This document shows positions 11,201 to 24,000 of a stretch of 64,000 nucleotides of DNA, one piece after another (the first letter of the stretch is position 1; each line of letters starts with the position of its first letter). The notes under the pieces were generated by a model. The model saw only the letters and a list, made by a program, of their open reading frames with translations, was not told the DNA's origin and made no database searches. Source of the DNA: Epithemia pelagica (lineage: Eukaryota > Bacillariophyta > Bacillariophyceae > Surirellales > Surirellaceae). Both the position numbers and the translations under genes were made by a program. The stretch is taken from positions 434,001 through 498,000 of the forward strand of contig OX337235.1 in NCBI GenBank assembly GCA_946965045.2. The letters run 5' to 3'.

Positions 11201-12791
11201 TCCGCCGAAAGGCTGGCATAAGGTGACAGGCCATCTGGTGTGGGACGTGAAGATGGACTTTACCCGCAAAGCCAGATGGGTATTGGATGGGCACAAGACA
11301 CCAGACCCTGAGGGATCCACTTTTGCTGGAGTTGTATCTAGAGAGAGTGTTCGGATTTCCTTCACCTATGCTGCGTTGAATGGGCTGGACGTCTTCGCGG
11401 CCGACATTCGAAATGCCTATCTCCAAGCGCCATCATCGCGCAAGGATTACATTATTTGTGGCCCCGAGTTTGGGCTCGAGAATGTGGGGCGAGTTGCGCT
11501 GATACATCGGGCACTCTATGGGGGAAAGACAGCCGGAAAAGATTTCCGTAACCATCTGCGGTCTTGCATGCATTATCTGAAATTCCAGTCATGCCCTGCC
11601 GACCCTGATGTGTGGATGAGACCAGCTGAGAAAGCTGATGGTACCCCATATTATGAATTTGTGCTTCTGTATGTTGACGATGCACTGGTGATCAGTGAGA
11701 ATGCCGAGAGGATCCTACGAGAGGAAATCGGTCGATATTTTGAACTCAAGGAAGAGTCCATTGGAGCGCCAACGCTCTACCTTGGTGGAAGAGTACGAAA
11801 GGTACAATTGGAAAACGGTGTGTACGCCTGGGCCTTCAGTTCGTCACAATACGTTCAAGCCGCTGTGAAAGGGGTGGAAGAATGGATAAGCAAGCGGGCT
11901 GATGATTGTTGGAAGCTGCCAGCAAAAGCCGAGACACCGATGAGGTCAACATATCGTCCGGAGCTCGATGTGACCCCTGAGCTTGGTCCAGAGGAGGCAT
12001 CATACTATCAGTCGTTGATTGGTGTGTTGCGATGGATTGTCGAGCTAGGGAGAGTCGACATTTGTCTGGAAGTGTCCGTCATGTCTTCACATCTGGCTCT
12101 ACCAAGGGAAGGACACCTTGAGCAAGTCTTCCAAATCTTTGCCTATCTCAAGAAATACCACAATGCCGAATTGGTTTATGATCCGAGTGACCCCGTTGTG
12201 GAGATGAGTGACTTTGAGAGGAGAGACTGGACGGCAAGCAAGTTTGGCCATATAGAGGGTAAGGAAGAATATCCGCCAAATATGCCTGAGCCTCGCGGCA
12301 TGGGTTTTGTGATGCGAGCGAAGGTTGACGCCGACCATGCGTCGGACACTGTTACCCGCCGATCCCGCACGGGCTTCTTTGTATTCCTGAACAGTGCCCT
12401 GGTTTTTTGGTGGAGTAAGAAACAGACGAGTGTTGAGTCCTCGTCTTTCGGGTCAGAATTCATTGCCATGAAGCAATGTTGTGAGTACTTACGTGGTTTG
12501 AGGTACAAGCTCCGCATGTTGGGGATCCCATGTGAGGGACCTGCTTTTATTTACGGCGACAACCAATCGGTATTAGCCAACACGACGATACCCGACTCTG
12601 CTTTGAAGAAGAAGAGCCAGTCGATTGCGTATCATTTTGTCAGAGAAGGATCTGCCAGAGACGAATGGCGGACATCTTATGTGAACACCCATGAAAATGA
12701 GGCAGATCTGTTGACGAAACTTCTGCCGAGCGGTGAAAAGAGGAGAGGGTTTGTGATGAAGCTCCTACACCACATTTTCAGAACTGGATGA
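8277..12791 (+). CDS. E1 Pol: protease, integrase, reverse transcriptase, RNase H
   Basis: In frame with Gag after its TGA. From 5' to 3': a protease-like TDLDSHANMPVVG (about 8499), the integrase core (first Asp in YMDTFFATKHG near 9610, second in IICDMAQEQ near 9785), a chromo-like stretch (WLLVRWRDQSESWMRL near 10850), reverse transcriptase (HLVWDVKMDFTRKAR near 11230; YVDD near 11671), and RNase H (VDADHASDTVTRRSRTG near 12330, SSFGSEFIA, IYGDNQSV). The domain order integrase before RT defines Copia. No ATG lies at the start of the open frame, which supports expression as a Gag-Pol readthrough product. Alternatively the stop is a simple nonsense mutation. Confidence 0.9.
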   Translation, partial: WRPAALISSLSSRGESETEVLQPDSTTTWDPGVAHISNFHSARDVASNIASAATHGDDSDETMDDNETSFDGPRTDLDSHANMPVVGRNSYVIERLERTVDVKPFSNDYKAMTAELVQAAVRYESPYNGKTYILVIRNAIYVPTMNNNLIPPFMMREAGIHVNERAKIHTSEPTIDDHSIVFPSTGFRIPLSLHGVFSFFPSDKPTEDDLQAGYDTYVLTPAVWQPHSTVYADNEAGRVDWEGNIKEQRDWSIRVVLDDLPPVDESTMTANVASALEAKSIDCTCGQREAGRPERSKRQIRTSDSQLHEISAVLAEETMINTLTARAEFGHDCMAIGATDVGENPYVVTDDDDRSMSDGSHESVSITSEMDLDEFFVSGVTAGKSHGVDAAHLSKVWRISHDDAKRTIQATSQHSARPTDPTLTQNYGTNDRMLRYRRIHEYFYMDTFFATKHGGKSSRGNMCCQLFVTDKGFIYVVPMKRKSEVMSAVKQFAKEIGAPDAIICDMAQEQVSSDLRMFLNDIGTTLRALKEGTPWANKAELYIKLMKEAVRKDMRESHSPLPFWDYCLERRVRIYNLTARDYHKVRGSNPYTLTLGEEGDISNLCQFQWYQWCYFREHTARFPHNQEVLGRVLGPARGEGNEMAQWVLKANGRIVPRRSVRALHPAEETSSSEQSKRQAFDALIERRYGNSINPPPHPISENSETFDPYEDDQEPARPIPEIEDAVDFNGKLLDQAPVYDRLINAEVQLQLDERMAKGMVKRRALGPDGKVSGKYDHNPTNNSIIYEVEFDDGTVKEYAANVIAENMLSQVDSDGVTIQLLESIIDYKRDESVAVSKADKYVYNKHGRRRLRKTTAGWWLLVRWRDQSESWMRLCEMKESYPIETAEFAIARGIDDEPAFIWWVRYTIRRRDAIIAALKTRAKQIRHKYGIEIPTSVEHAKELDRKNGDDYWMKALAKEMYNVGVAFEILEPGQPPPKGWHKVTGHLVWDVKMDFTRKARWVLDGHKTPDPEGSTFAGVVSRESVRISFTYAALNGLDVFAADIRNAYLQAPSSRKDYIICGPEFGLENVGRVALIHRALYGGKTAGKDFRNHLRSCMHYLKFQSCPADPDVWMRPAEKADGTPYYEFVLLYVDDALVISENAERILREEIGRYFELKEESIGAPTLYLGGRVRKVQLENGVYAWAFSSSQYVQAAVKGVEEWISKRADDCWKLPAKAETPMRSTYRPELDVTPELGPEEASYYQSLIGVLRWIVELGRVDICLEVSVMSSHLALPREGHLEQVFQIFAYLKKYHNAELVYDPSDPVVEMSDFERRDWTASKFGHIEGKEEYPPNMPEPRGMGFVMRAKVDADHASDTVTRRSRTGFFVFLNSALVFWWSKKQTSVESSSFGSEFIAMKQCCEYLRGLRYKLRMLGIPCEGPAFIYGDNQSVLANTTIPDSALKKKSQSIAYHFVREGSARDEWRTSYVNTHENEADLLTKLLPSGEKRRGFVMKLLHHIFRTG

Positions 12792-12942
12792 AACACAGAT
12801 GGGTGACGAGTGGATTACGTACGGAGCGGAACCACTCGGCTAGAATGCGGTGGACGTAGCCATGTTGGTGAACCACCTGAAATACGAAATTGTGGGAACG
12901 GTTGCAAGGTTACCCCATGCGGTGGGATCACCTTGAGAGGAG
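12792..12942 (+). other. E1 3' untranslated region
   Basis: Short noncoding stretch between the Pol stop and the 3' LTR. It ends in the purine tract GAGAGGAG, the likely plus-strand primer. Confidence 0.7.
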
Positions 12943-13061
12943 TGTTGAAATTGTGCATGTATCCGTGAGAGATCTAATTGTATGTCACATTGTATAACCG
13001 TTCCAAACGGTCAGCGATACGAGCCGGCCGTCTTCGCCAAATTGGACGACGACAGTAGTGG
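12943..13061 (+). repeat. E1 3' LTR, left part
   Basis: Identical by eye to 6464-6582. It is broken after AGTAGTGG by the E2 insertion and resumes at 27365. Confidence 0.92.
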
Positions 13062-13242
13062 TGTCTTATTCTACCTGATAGAATCCGTTCCAAAGAAAGA
13101 CTAAGATAATCGTTACAACTACATCCAACGCATAAAACCAGTAAAGTGGTAACCGATAATGTCCGTACAAATTTCCCCCCGGCCATAAGGCCCAATCTAC
13201 GTCATGCTGACGTATCAATCCCGTATCGACCAGAATGAGACA
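13062..13242 (-). repeat. E2 3' LTR (left end)
   Basis: 181 bp, repeated at 27180-27360. On the coding strand it is preceded by the G-rich tract GGCGGGGAC, the likely polypurine tract. Confidence 0.92.
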
Positions 13243-13285
13243 GTCCCCGCCAGTCAACATGCCATGGAATTGATGACTGGCTCCC

Positions 13286-16200
13286 TCAGAGGGCGGATGG
13301 ATTGATACCAGCAGTGGACATAGAAGGTGGACCACTGGACCCAAAAGCCGAAGAATACGTAAACTGCGAAATCAAGTTGTTCCGCCGCTCCTGTGGCAGG
13401 ACCTTGGTAAACAAGTCTGCAATATTGGATTCGGTATCTTCCTTGCCGACGCGTATAATCGACGCTGCAGCCGCCTCCCGCACCGCATGATAATTGATAG
13501 CATTATGCCGCTTGCTGAGAACCGAAGAAGGCAGACTGGTGTTCTTCACCACGCCACGATTGTCACAGAGTACATTGGCTGGTCCGGCCAAAGGAACCCC
13601 GAACATCCGAAGTTTGTAACGCAATGCAACAATCATCTCCTTGGCGATCCGAAGAGCAACGAACTCGCTCCCAAAACTTGAAGTCTCCACAGTATTTTGC
13701 CTCTTCGAGTACCACAGGATGGGAGCATTTTGGAGAAAGATTAAGATCCCGGTGTGCGATCGACGAGTCACGATGTTCCCGGCGTGATCGGCATCAACGA
13801 AACACGTGATAGTCACGGGCCGTCCTAACGCCAGCGGCATATCGGACGGAATCTCTTCAGCAACATCCCCATAAAACTCTTTCCATTAGTCCAATGGAAC
13901 CTGCGGGAAACAAGATTCATCCAGCACCACATCTTTTGGATTGAACACCAACTTCAGCTTGGGATGTGTTTTGAGGAAGGCGAATATGTGATACACCGCT
14001 TCGAGATGCCCTTCCCTTGGATTCGCTAAGAACTGCGACAAGATCGAGACCTCCAAATAGACGTCCACACGACCGAGCTCCACTGCCCACCTGAGAATCC
14101 CAATCAGCTGTTGATATCGTGAGGTGAGTCTTGCGTCTAGCTCTGGGCTGGTATCCAGTTCAGGCTTGTACGATGAGATGACGGGGACCCGTGCCGTGGT
14201 CTTCAAATGTTTGCCGTCCCCGTCCTCCTTCAGCAGGTCTTCGACGATCCGAATGGCATTGGACACATACTTTTCACTGGACATTCCCCATGCCCAGTCA
14301 CCACTAGGTAAGTTGTGCTTGTAAATCTGCGCGCCCAAATATACAGTCGGCTCACCCACGCTTCCTGCCTTGATCTTGTAATGTCGGTCGATCTCGTCGA
14401 TTACCGGTTGTGGGTCATCACTGACCAACAAGATGTCATCCACATATACTAAAATAAGCTCGTAGTATTCCTCTCCCGATGCCTTTCTCGCCTTTCTCCG
14501 TAGGACGCATGCATCCGCTCTAGTATCGACAAAACCCATGTCATAAAGCGTGACCATGAGCGTGGCTCTCCAACTTGCACCCGATGACTTGAGCCCGTAT
14601 AGCGCTCGCACCATGACACAAACCTTGCCCTGGAACTCGTTCCCTACCTCAGCTCCGCCATGGAACCAAATCTTCTCCCTGCATGGTGCATTCAAGTATG
14701 CGTTCCCGATGTCGCATGCCAACACTTTCAGCCCATTTAGTGCGGCAATGAGAAAGGCGACTCGGATAGAATCTCGGCTGACGACACTGGAATATGTGAG
14801 GCTGGACGGCGCGTCGGTCATATGGCCACCAGCCACCAACCGCGCTTTCCTCGTCAGGTCCATTTTAACGTCGAAAACCATATGACATTTAATTTCCGTG
14901 TAGCCAATGAGCTGTCGCCCGGCGCGTACCTCGTCGATGTCTAAGTCGTCCCGTGCTTCCCATGCTACCTTCACTACCTTGAGTTCCTTGTTGATAGCGT
15001 CCCTCCAGAACGTAGTTCCAGTTAGTTTGTCTATCTTTAAAGCTTCTTCCACCGAGTGGGGTAGTTTTATCCCATACTTCTCGGTGGTTTTCCAGTATTT
15101 TTTCTTCACCTTCTTTACCATCCGACGCATGTGGTTGAGCGTCTGTGGGACCCACCACTTGAACGCCGGTTCCTCCACGAGCCCTTGTGCGACCGCGTAT
15201 TCTGCCAACTCGATGGCGTACCCATTTTTCGCGTCCCGTAGAGGTATCCACATCTGTTTCCCAACGCGGCATTCGACAGCTATTTCCCATCCCTTGGTTG
15301 TTCTCTTCGGGTGTTTGTTACCATTCTTGCCTTCATGGTACCCATCCTCAACCCTCACGGCGTCCCCGTTTTTCCTGTGACCGACTACCTCTTGGATCAC
15401 CAGAAACCTTTTCCCTTCAGTATCCAGTTGAGAATATAAGTTCTCCGCCACCAGGTTCGCCGTGTATTCCTGTATTACTCCACCTGGGAATCCTACTTGG
15501 TAAGTCCTGGTGTCAAATCGTGGGTTGCGATGCGGTTTTCCCACAGGCTTCCCGTCTAACCCTTTCTGTCTTTTCACTACCGTGCCGAACATTCGCTCGC
15601 CTCCCACTTCGACTTGTATCTGTGCCCCAATGTATTCGTCGTGTCCTTCCCCATGTGCGTCAGCATCCTTTGTTTCCTCCACCACCATATCTCCGTATTC
15701 CTCATCAGACGGGACGATCCCGATCCGTCCCCGTCTTTCCTCTTCTGACTCCAAATTCTCCATGTCCTCCAAGTAACCTGGTCCTTTCCCTTCCGTGTCA
15801 GTGAAGTTCCGGTCATCTAACCTCTCTTCAACAATCAACTTGAACTGCTTAACCTTCTCGGCGATTTCTGGCTTCAGCATATCGTCGTCTGTGACGTGCT
15901 GGACTGTTGTCCGAGCGATGACCTTGCCGCTTTTGGTCAACACCCAATAGCAGAGATCGCTGCCAATTCGGTGAGCGATTCCCAACCAGTATCCCAATTG
16001 AGCATTGTCGTCAGCGGTATCAGTTTTCACGTTGTTGTGAAACCAAACTAAGTCAAAAAATGAAAAATCAATCCACTCCGAGATGTCGGGCGTATCCCCC
16101 GAGAGTCGTTCCAACCCGGTTCGGCCGTCTTGTCCCCGAGCGACTCGACTGAGTATGCCCGCTTCATAAACGAGGCCAAAATCCCACAGTCGCTTGGGCA

Positions 16201-19200
16201 CATGCAAGTCAGTGGCACGACGGTGCCATCGTTGCTTCAACAATCCGATTTCGCGCTCGGCGCGATGATTTTGCTTTCCAGTGTGACGTTCCGTCCAGTG
16301 GATGTCCACACGGTGCATCCGGACTAACTTCCGGAATAGGGTGGATTCTCCAAACTGCTCACCCGCCATATCCGCGGTGAGCTTGTCCGGGATCCCAACT
16401 TCGTCGATAAATTGCGCGAGCGCCTGTCCGACTTGTGCCTTACTAGGTAGAGGGTAAACCGCGGTAAAGTGTCCGTCCGTAAACAACTGAGCACATTTGT
16501 TTCCGGACAAAGACGTCGTCTTGGAGAACAATGTGTCCGTATGAAAGCGTGTGTGGAGGCGATTCCGGTGTAATGCTAGATTGTCTACCCTGTATCGCCG
16601 CGTGATTGGCGAGATAGCCGTGCGGATCCCCTGTTGGGTGGTCACTCGGAGGGTATTTCGAGCGGAATCGAGCCCGATGCGCCACTTGCGACTGAGACTC
16701 TCCGCAGTGGCCGAGCCATGCCGCGAGCTCTCGACTTGTTTAACTCGCGGACGAGAGGCCAACTCGCGTGTAATCCCTTCCGGGGTCAAGGCGACAGAAA
16801 TCTCCCCAATCCCGGCCATGCTCGGTCCATACGTTTCCAGATATGGGCTTGCGTCCTGGACTGACAGGTCAACCGTGTGGGGATCCCACATTTCTTGACG
16901 TGTAACAGTAACAGAAGGCATCTGTTCGATGTCTTGAGGACTTGGTGCTCGGGACTCAAAGTACACCGTCGTTCCGTGTAACTGAAACGGGATGTGAAAC
17001 CCATCCACCCAAATTCCGAATCCTTCACGATCCTTTCTCGTCGGGTCGTCCCGAACATCGTGCCCAGCATGGCGAATCTGGTTTTGATTCAACAATGTTT
17101 TATCCAACTTATCCCCGAACCACAACATTTGGTGTCCTATCACTACGATTTCTAAGCCAGATTTCGCCTCCCTGACGACAGTGGCACATGTCGCCACTGG
17201 CACCGAAGATTTTCCCACCTGGTTGCCTGCAAAATCGTTAACGGTACACTCCATCCCCGTTGTCTCAAGCAGAGTCCAATTGCGCCCCGCGCAACATGTA
17301 TCCGCCATCGTGTCCATTTCGTTCCTACCAATGGTTCCCGCTTTTCCTTGTTCCAACAACCAACCCTTGGCGACTTGACCAACGCGTCGCTGTGGCCCGC
17401 AATGGACGACCGCCATTCCCCGATGGCCATTCCCAGTGCTCCCTGCTGTCCCAGTGTTGTCATCTCCGTATGCCCCATTCCCAAATCTTCTCCCGTTTGT
17501 ACTCCCCCTTTCTCGTTCCCCTTGTGTGGCTGTGCCAGTTTCCGTCCTTGTGTCCTGATCGTTGTTGGTGATATCGGTGATAATTGACTGGTCCCCACCA
17601 GTCTGGATCTCAGAAATGCCACGACCACGGCCTGCACCGCGACCCCCATGTCCATGACGTCCCCGACCACCGAGACCGCGGCCGCCGCCACGACCACCAT
17701 GAACACGAACCCGTGCGCGTTCCTGGTGAATATAAGCTTGCCCAGCAGGGCCAAGGGTCGCCATTTCTTCACTTGAAAAACGACGAGTGACGTCGGTGAC
17801 ATCAACACCGTAGAAGGTGTAGATTCCGTTGGTTTGCTGGAGTCCAGTAAAGTTCCGTGGACGGTTGGCGGGGTTCGAGGTGGTTTCCGATATGAAGCGG
17901 TGACGGCCTTGGTTACGTCGATTACCACCAACGGCGACGTCCGGATAGATATCCGATATTTCGCGTGAGATATACGCAATGGCCCCTGGTAAGTCCGTGC
18001 GATGGTTGCTTCGAACGTACGACTTGATGACAGCGAACTCAGCCGTTGCAATCTTCATGTTGTCAATGAGAATCTTGACTTGGTTCGATGCCGTGCGCCG
18101 ATTAGGGGTATTGTCCAGGGTACGAAAAGCCCGCAAAAGTTTTGCAGAGTAAGCATCAAAACTAAAGACGCGTTCGTTTTGATATAAGACCGTCTCTAGG
18201 ATGGCCTCGGCCTTGGAGATACGCCGTTCCTTTTGGCCGCCGCCATCGAAATGATCCACGAGTGCAAGCCATGCACGGCGTCCATCTTGAGATGCCTGGT
18301 ACGGCTGGATCCAAGTGGCAGGTTGATCTTTCACTAGATCGCTCAACAGCCGAAATACCTCCTTGTTATCTTCCTTGTAGTAGGGGCCACCTAGAGGGTA
18401 GCTATAGAGCTCTTGTTCCCTAGTACTAGCAAAAACATGAGTCGGAGCTAGGTCCGGACGGATCACATAGTCCAATGGGGCCTTCTGTTTTCCGTATATG
18501 TGAGACAGATACGTGGGGAATTCTTGACTCCAATCTTCCCAGTCTTCTTCCTTGAGGGCGGAGGGCTTAATATCTGGTGCGGAGGATTTTTCTGCCTGGA
18601 TTTCCATGGCGTCCAACGATTCTGCCAAGACTTCCGTGGTGAAATCTCCATAGTTAAGCGGACGACCCTGTCGACGCGCCCGTGCCGACCAGAAACACAT
18701 TCCTTGAATGTTCTTGACGACACTTGTAGGGATGGCGACGTTATGCGGGTAAGGACGTTTCTCCAATCGCGACGCTAGCTGAGTCACGTCATCCGATGTC
18801 ATCCTTCCGTATGACTCTAGAGTATTAAGCCGTTCCGTGTGTTCCAAGGCATAAATCTCGAAAGGATTCGCGCCACACACGGATAGGGCCATTCCGACTG
18901 CAGAAAGTGGCGGTGGTGGTGGTGGTGGTGGCACGCCTGGAGGTACTCCACCCCCGCCTCCTCCTCCAGCGCCTCCTCCTCCAGCACCTCCGCCGTCGCC
19001 TCCTCCTCCTGCACCATGCCCTCCAGCACCTCCTCCGCCAGGGGCGCCAGGTCCTCCCGCCCCAGCTGCTCCTGGCACTCCTCCACCTGCACCGGCGATG
19101 CCGCCGGCGCCTCCTGTTCCTGCGGCACCTGCACCTGCAGTGCCCGTTCCAGACGCGCCCCCTGGCGCAGCTACTCCTGGAGCCGTTCCTCCTGCGGCCA

Positions 19201-19414
19201 TCCCTGCCGCGCTTCCTCCCGTTCCCGGTGTACCTCCGGGCGGGTCACTTCCTCCCGTCGGTACCGTACTCGTGCCATGACGTGAAGTACGGCCCGTGGC
19301 TCCAGGGTTCCCACTTCCACTTCCACTCCCAGTTCCGCTTCCGCTTCTGCTTCCGCTTCCTCCGCTTCCGCTCCCGGTTGCAGTTTTCGTATTCGATCGC
19401 GTCGATGTAGCCAT
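13286..19414 (-). pseudogene. E2 Gag-Pol polyprotein with one stop before RNase H
   Basis: A single long frame encodes Gag and Pol. It has a Gly/Ala/Pro low-complexity N-terminus, a Gag-like region, an RG-rich basic stretch (GGRGRHGHGGRGAGRGRG), a protease motif (TMADTCCAG), integrase (LTADMAGEQF, NHRAEREIG), a chromo-like segment, RT (HMVFDVKMDLTRKAR; YVDD at about 14431-14446) and RNase H (FVDADHAGNIVTRRSHTG, SSFGSEFVA, LCDNRGVV). TAA at 13886-13888 lies in frame between RT and RNase H. Both sides remain open in the same frame, so this is one nonsense mutation or a suppressed stop. No zinc knuckle was recognised. Unlike E1, Gag and Pol are fused. Confidence 0.88.
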
Positions 19415-19452
19415 CCTTCGTTATCCTTTACCAGACGATGGGTCTGATAAAC

Positions 19453-19975
19453 TCGCACAAGGTAGATGACCGTGACTGATCGTACGATGAGTCACGATCA
19501 ATACCTAGTGGTTTCATCTGGCTGTGACGTCATAATATACAAACACCTAGCACATGTAGATCGTAGTTTAGACAATGGGGAGAAAGGGAATACGATAGGA
19601 GGCGCTTTCAATGGCCTTGGACATGAGCTAGACATCATCCATGAACATGTGCGATATCTTGGGACGATTGAATGCGATCTAGATGTCAGATGCACACGAA
19701 CCAGCAATGCTGCGTGTAGATTTCTACGTACCTAGTACAAATGGATGGAAAAGGGGAAACAACAACAACGAGCACTAACATAGACGATAACACTCACAAT
19801 TCTAAAAAGCATCATCATCACATCTCTTTGTGTCCTACCTACTCTTCTAGTAGTTGTTGGCCTTTTCCTTGACCCGTGGGGGATTGGCTACGTGGTTGGT
19901 GCCTTGAATTGTCTAACGCTTTGTTGTATCTTTGATTGTTGTGTCGTAACGACCGGAGTCCTTCATCTTTTGTCA
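19453..19975 (+). repeat. E3 5' LTR
   Basis: 523 bp, repeated at 26652-27174. Open frames inside both copies (for example 19466-19735) lie entirely within the LTR and have no recognisable product. Confidence 0.9.
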
Positions 19976-21050
19976 GATTAACAGTCTCAACAGCACGCCT
20001 GTTGATTGTTGTTCTCGTTTCCTTTCCGAATCGTTTGGTTGATTGTTGTCTTTGACCGATCTCTTGCGTTGTTTGTGTTTGTTGGGTTTGCTCTTACTTC
20101 CGAAGGTGAAATTCGTTCGGAGGGATTGATTCTCATATCCCGTCCTCTCCGTCTCGTCATATTCGATCGATTCATCCATTTGGTTGGTTGTTGGGTCGGT
20201 TGGTTGTCGTCTTATCGTTGTGGAAAAAAAATCTTCATTGTCGGCATCGAATTTTGTTTTTCGTCGTTTCTTGTCTGTGTCGGAAAACAGAGTTGGGGGA
20301 ACTATCCGAGGTAACCAATCCCACGGGCAACCCAACTCCCAGTCCCCGCGAGACTCTCGTATCCCCATCCCGTACTTTACGTACAAGTAAGCCGCAAGGC
20401 CGAAAAGAGGGCGATCCTTGCCAGACCGGCTGGATACCGTCAGGGGGCGAAGTTAAGGTACTCAACAGGTACTACTTCGCGTGCTCCGGCACACGTGTTC
20501 GTTACTAACAACGCATCTGTTGCTGTCGCCCGCCAAGCGATCAGGCTCTCTATCTTTGCGCTGTGGACAGATTGCTTAACCGCCAGACGTTACCTTCCTG
20601 GTGCGCGATTGTTCTTGGTCTTTCCCGCCTTTTGATCGCTTCTTTTTCCTTCCTACACGTGGAGTTTGGGCTAGGGATTGGCAATCCCGGTGTGTGGAGT
20701 CAAGAACAGACACCGTCAGATCTTGCTAGTTCTTCGTTACCCTCGGGTAGCAACCTAGCCTAAAGACTGCAGTGGAAGCGCGTCACATTCTAATTAGCTT
20801 CGCTCAGCGAGCCCCGTGACATTGCTCCCGGTTCTGAATAGCACCTCTGCTTGGAGTTTTATTTTCAATCGGTTTGATTTCAAGTGTTTTATTTGGTTTT
20901 ATTTTCAAGTTTTTCAAGTTTTTGGAGACGGATACAAGTAGGCTACTACCTGGTGAATTTGATTCAGAGGGCTCTTCAGTAGTAACTTCATCCTATCTCC
21001 GCTCAAGATATTCAAGTTTTTCACCTAGTTCTACCTAGTTTACTGATATC
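19976..21050 (+). other. E3 long untranslated leader
   Basis: About 1.07 kb between the 5' LTR and the Gag ATG. It begins GATTAACAGTCTCAACAG, where a primer-binding site is expected. It differs from the leaders of E1 and E2 and holds no convincing ORF. The last 200 bp are rich in TTTTATTTTCAAG-like runs. Confidence 0.6.
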
Positions 21051-24000
21051 ATGACGGAACCGACTGAGAATGCAGTAGATCTTTCCCAGGATCCAGTTTT
21101 TCAGCACATCTTTACTACGATCTTGAATCAACCCCCAGATCGCCTTTCTGATTTCCAAGACTGGTTTACTCATCACAAGTTTTTAAACTTCTCTGAGTTT
21201 CTTGAGTTGTATGTCTTCGAACCTGAAACCCTTGCGGATGACCTTGAATTTAAAACTAAGCGACAGCCTAAGACCCAGAAATTACATCCTACCTTCGCTA
21301 AGCAAATTCGTGCTTTCCTTCTTTGGGCTAATCATCTTCACTCTCTCGCCCAACGTTTCTTTGGTGCTGATGACTGGTTAGCACTTACTCGCGAGGATTA
21401 TGGTCGGTTTCGCATCGGGACTTATTTCCCTACTTCTTCTCAGTCTCGGGCCTTAAACGTGCCGTCTACTCCAGGTACTCCATCTCTTGGCACTCCGGGG
21501 GGGAAGTCTACTATGTCTAACTCGTCTCAGTCCCAGCAAGATTTGACTACCTTTCGTAAAGGCATTAAACGCGACTCAACGGCATATGAAGTACTCAAGG
21601 AAGAGAAAAACTATGACCCCTTTATGCGTAGTTTTCGTGCTACTGCACTTGCTCAAGGATTAGGCAATGTTTTGGATCCTTCTTTTGTTGTGGATTCCAC
21701 AGATCCTGCTGCCTCTGCTCTTTACCGAGAACAACAGATCTTTCTATATTCAGTTTTAGTTCGTTGTTTACAAACTGATAAAGGTCGTGCTATCATTCGT
21801 GCCCATACTACGGACATGGATGCTACAGCCGTCCTAGATGAGTTACGCACTCATCATACGGACTCCGAGTTGTCACGCAAGGAAATCATGCGTCTCACTG
21901 CCTATCTTACAAACATTCGTCTTGATTCAGCATGGAGAGGCACTACATCCCAGTTCTTGCTTCATTTCAATGAACAACTACGTCTTTTAGATAGTCTATG
22001 TGATTCTAGCCAAAAGCTACCTGATTTTTCACGTACTACTTTTCTCATGCAAGCTGTGGATGGTAATGAAGATCTTCGACGTGTCAAGATTTTCGATGAT
22101 TTTCTTAAATCCCAATCTGGGACTCATGCAAAGATGTCCTATGATGACTACTATCGTGTGTTGACTAATGCTGCTTTTCAATTTGATCAGCACTTAGCTA
22201 GCAAGAATGGATCTAAACGACGAGCTTATGTTTCCCAACAGTGTGATCACGATATTTTTGACTCTGATCATTCTAGTTCTCATGATGATTTCATTCAAGA
22301 GGATCTTGTATCTATTTTTCAAGCTAATCGGTCTCGTAATCGCATTGATACTCGTACTCAGCGTATTTTTCTCCCTAAGGATATTTGGGATGCTACTTCA
22401 GATGAAGTTAAAGAGATGCTAAAAGCACACAATAAACGTATCTTGGCTAACTCACCTAATTCTAAACCTCGTCAAACGAACCTACATGAGGTTAGTGAAT
22501 CATCTGCTGATGAAAATCCAACAGCTACTGATAATACTGAAGAAGCTTGCCAAGAAGCTGCTGTTGCTACTGAGTCTGATCCTAGTCCTGATCAGCTTCT
22601 CACAATGTTACATGAGCAAACTGATTATCCTGAATCTGATATTCAGCGCGTCCTTTCTGCCAACAAGGCTAAATCTAAGGGTGTTAGTTTCTCTATCAAT
22701 GCTACCTATCGCTTCTCCAAGGCTAACCTTAATCCTACCTTTCAGTTGATTGATAGAGGGGCCAATGGTGGTTTAGCTGGGAGTGATTTGAAGATTATCC
22801 ACAAAACTGGTCGAAAGATTAACATTATTGGCATTGATAATCACGAGGTAACTGGTTTGGACATTGTTACCGCTGCAGGTCTTTATTCTACACAGCTAGG
22901 TACAATCGTTGGTATTTTCCATGAGTATGCTTACCTTGGCAAAGGTCGTTCGATTCACTCTCCGCCACAAATGGAATATTTCAAGACTCTTGTTGATGAC
23001 AAGTCAGTTCTTGTCGGTGGTCGACAGCGTATTGAGACTCTAGACGGTTATGCCTTACCTTTGATCTTTAAGGGTGGACTTGTCTACTTGGATAGTCTCG
23101 GCATTCCTACTGATAATGACCTAGCTACCTATCCTCATGTCGTCTTTACGTCACCCGATGAATGGAATCCTGACGTCATGGATCATTCTCATTCGTCCAA
23201 TCCTGATACACATTCTGATTGGATGGATCTTGTCAACCCAGACCCTATTGATCGTGATTTTTCTGCGACTGGAGACTATGTTCATCGCGTCAACCTAGTT
23301 TCCCAGATTCTTACCCTTCATCAACAGACAAACCTAGCTGGTGCCGTCGACTTTCAACACAGTCGTTATCATCAACAATCTCTGAAATCTGAAGATTTTG
23401 AAGCCCTACGTCCTTATTTTGCTTGGGCATCGGCTGATAGCATAGCTAATACCTTTAAGGTTTCTACACGCTATGTGGGATTTTCCCCTCATGATTATCT
23501 CAAGAAGCACTTTCGCACTCGTAACCCTGTGCTCAATATCGGTCGTCGTCGTGAAGGGGTTGCCACTGATACAGTCTTTGCTGATACACCTGCTATTGAT
23601 AATGGTTCTAAGGCTGCTCAGATTTTTGTTGGAAGAGATACCCTTGTTTGCGATGTGTATGGAGCCAAATCTGATGCTCAATTCGTCAATACCCTTGAGG
23701 ATAATATCTGACTACGGGGAGCTATGGACGTTTTAATCAGTGATCGTGCTCAGGCTTTAGTTTCTAAGAAAGTACAAGACATCCTACGGTCTTTGTTTAT
23801 TTCTCAGTACACATCTGAACCTCATCATCAGCATCAGAATTTTGCTGAAAATCGGTACTCTACTCTTAAGCGCTGGACTAATCTTATTCTCAATACCTCT
23901 GGTTGTCCACCTAGCTGCTGGTTACTTGCTCTAGACTATGCGTCGACCGTGCTTAACCACCTTGCTTCGCCGGCGCTTAACGGTCGCACCCCCATTGAGC

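Noticed and set aside
19466-19735. 89-aa ORF present twice (also 26665-26934)
   Set aside because: Lies wholly inside the E3 LTRs. Duplication reflects LTR identity, and no homology is recognisable.
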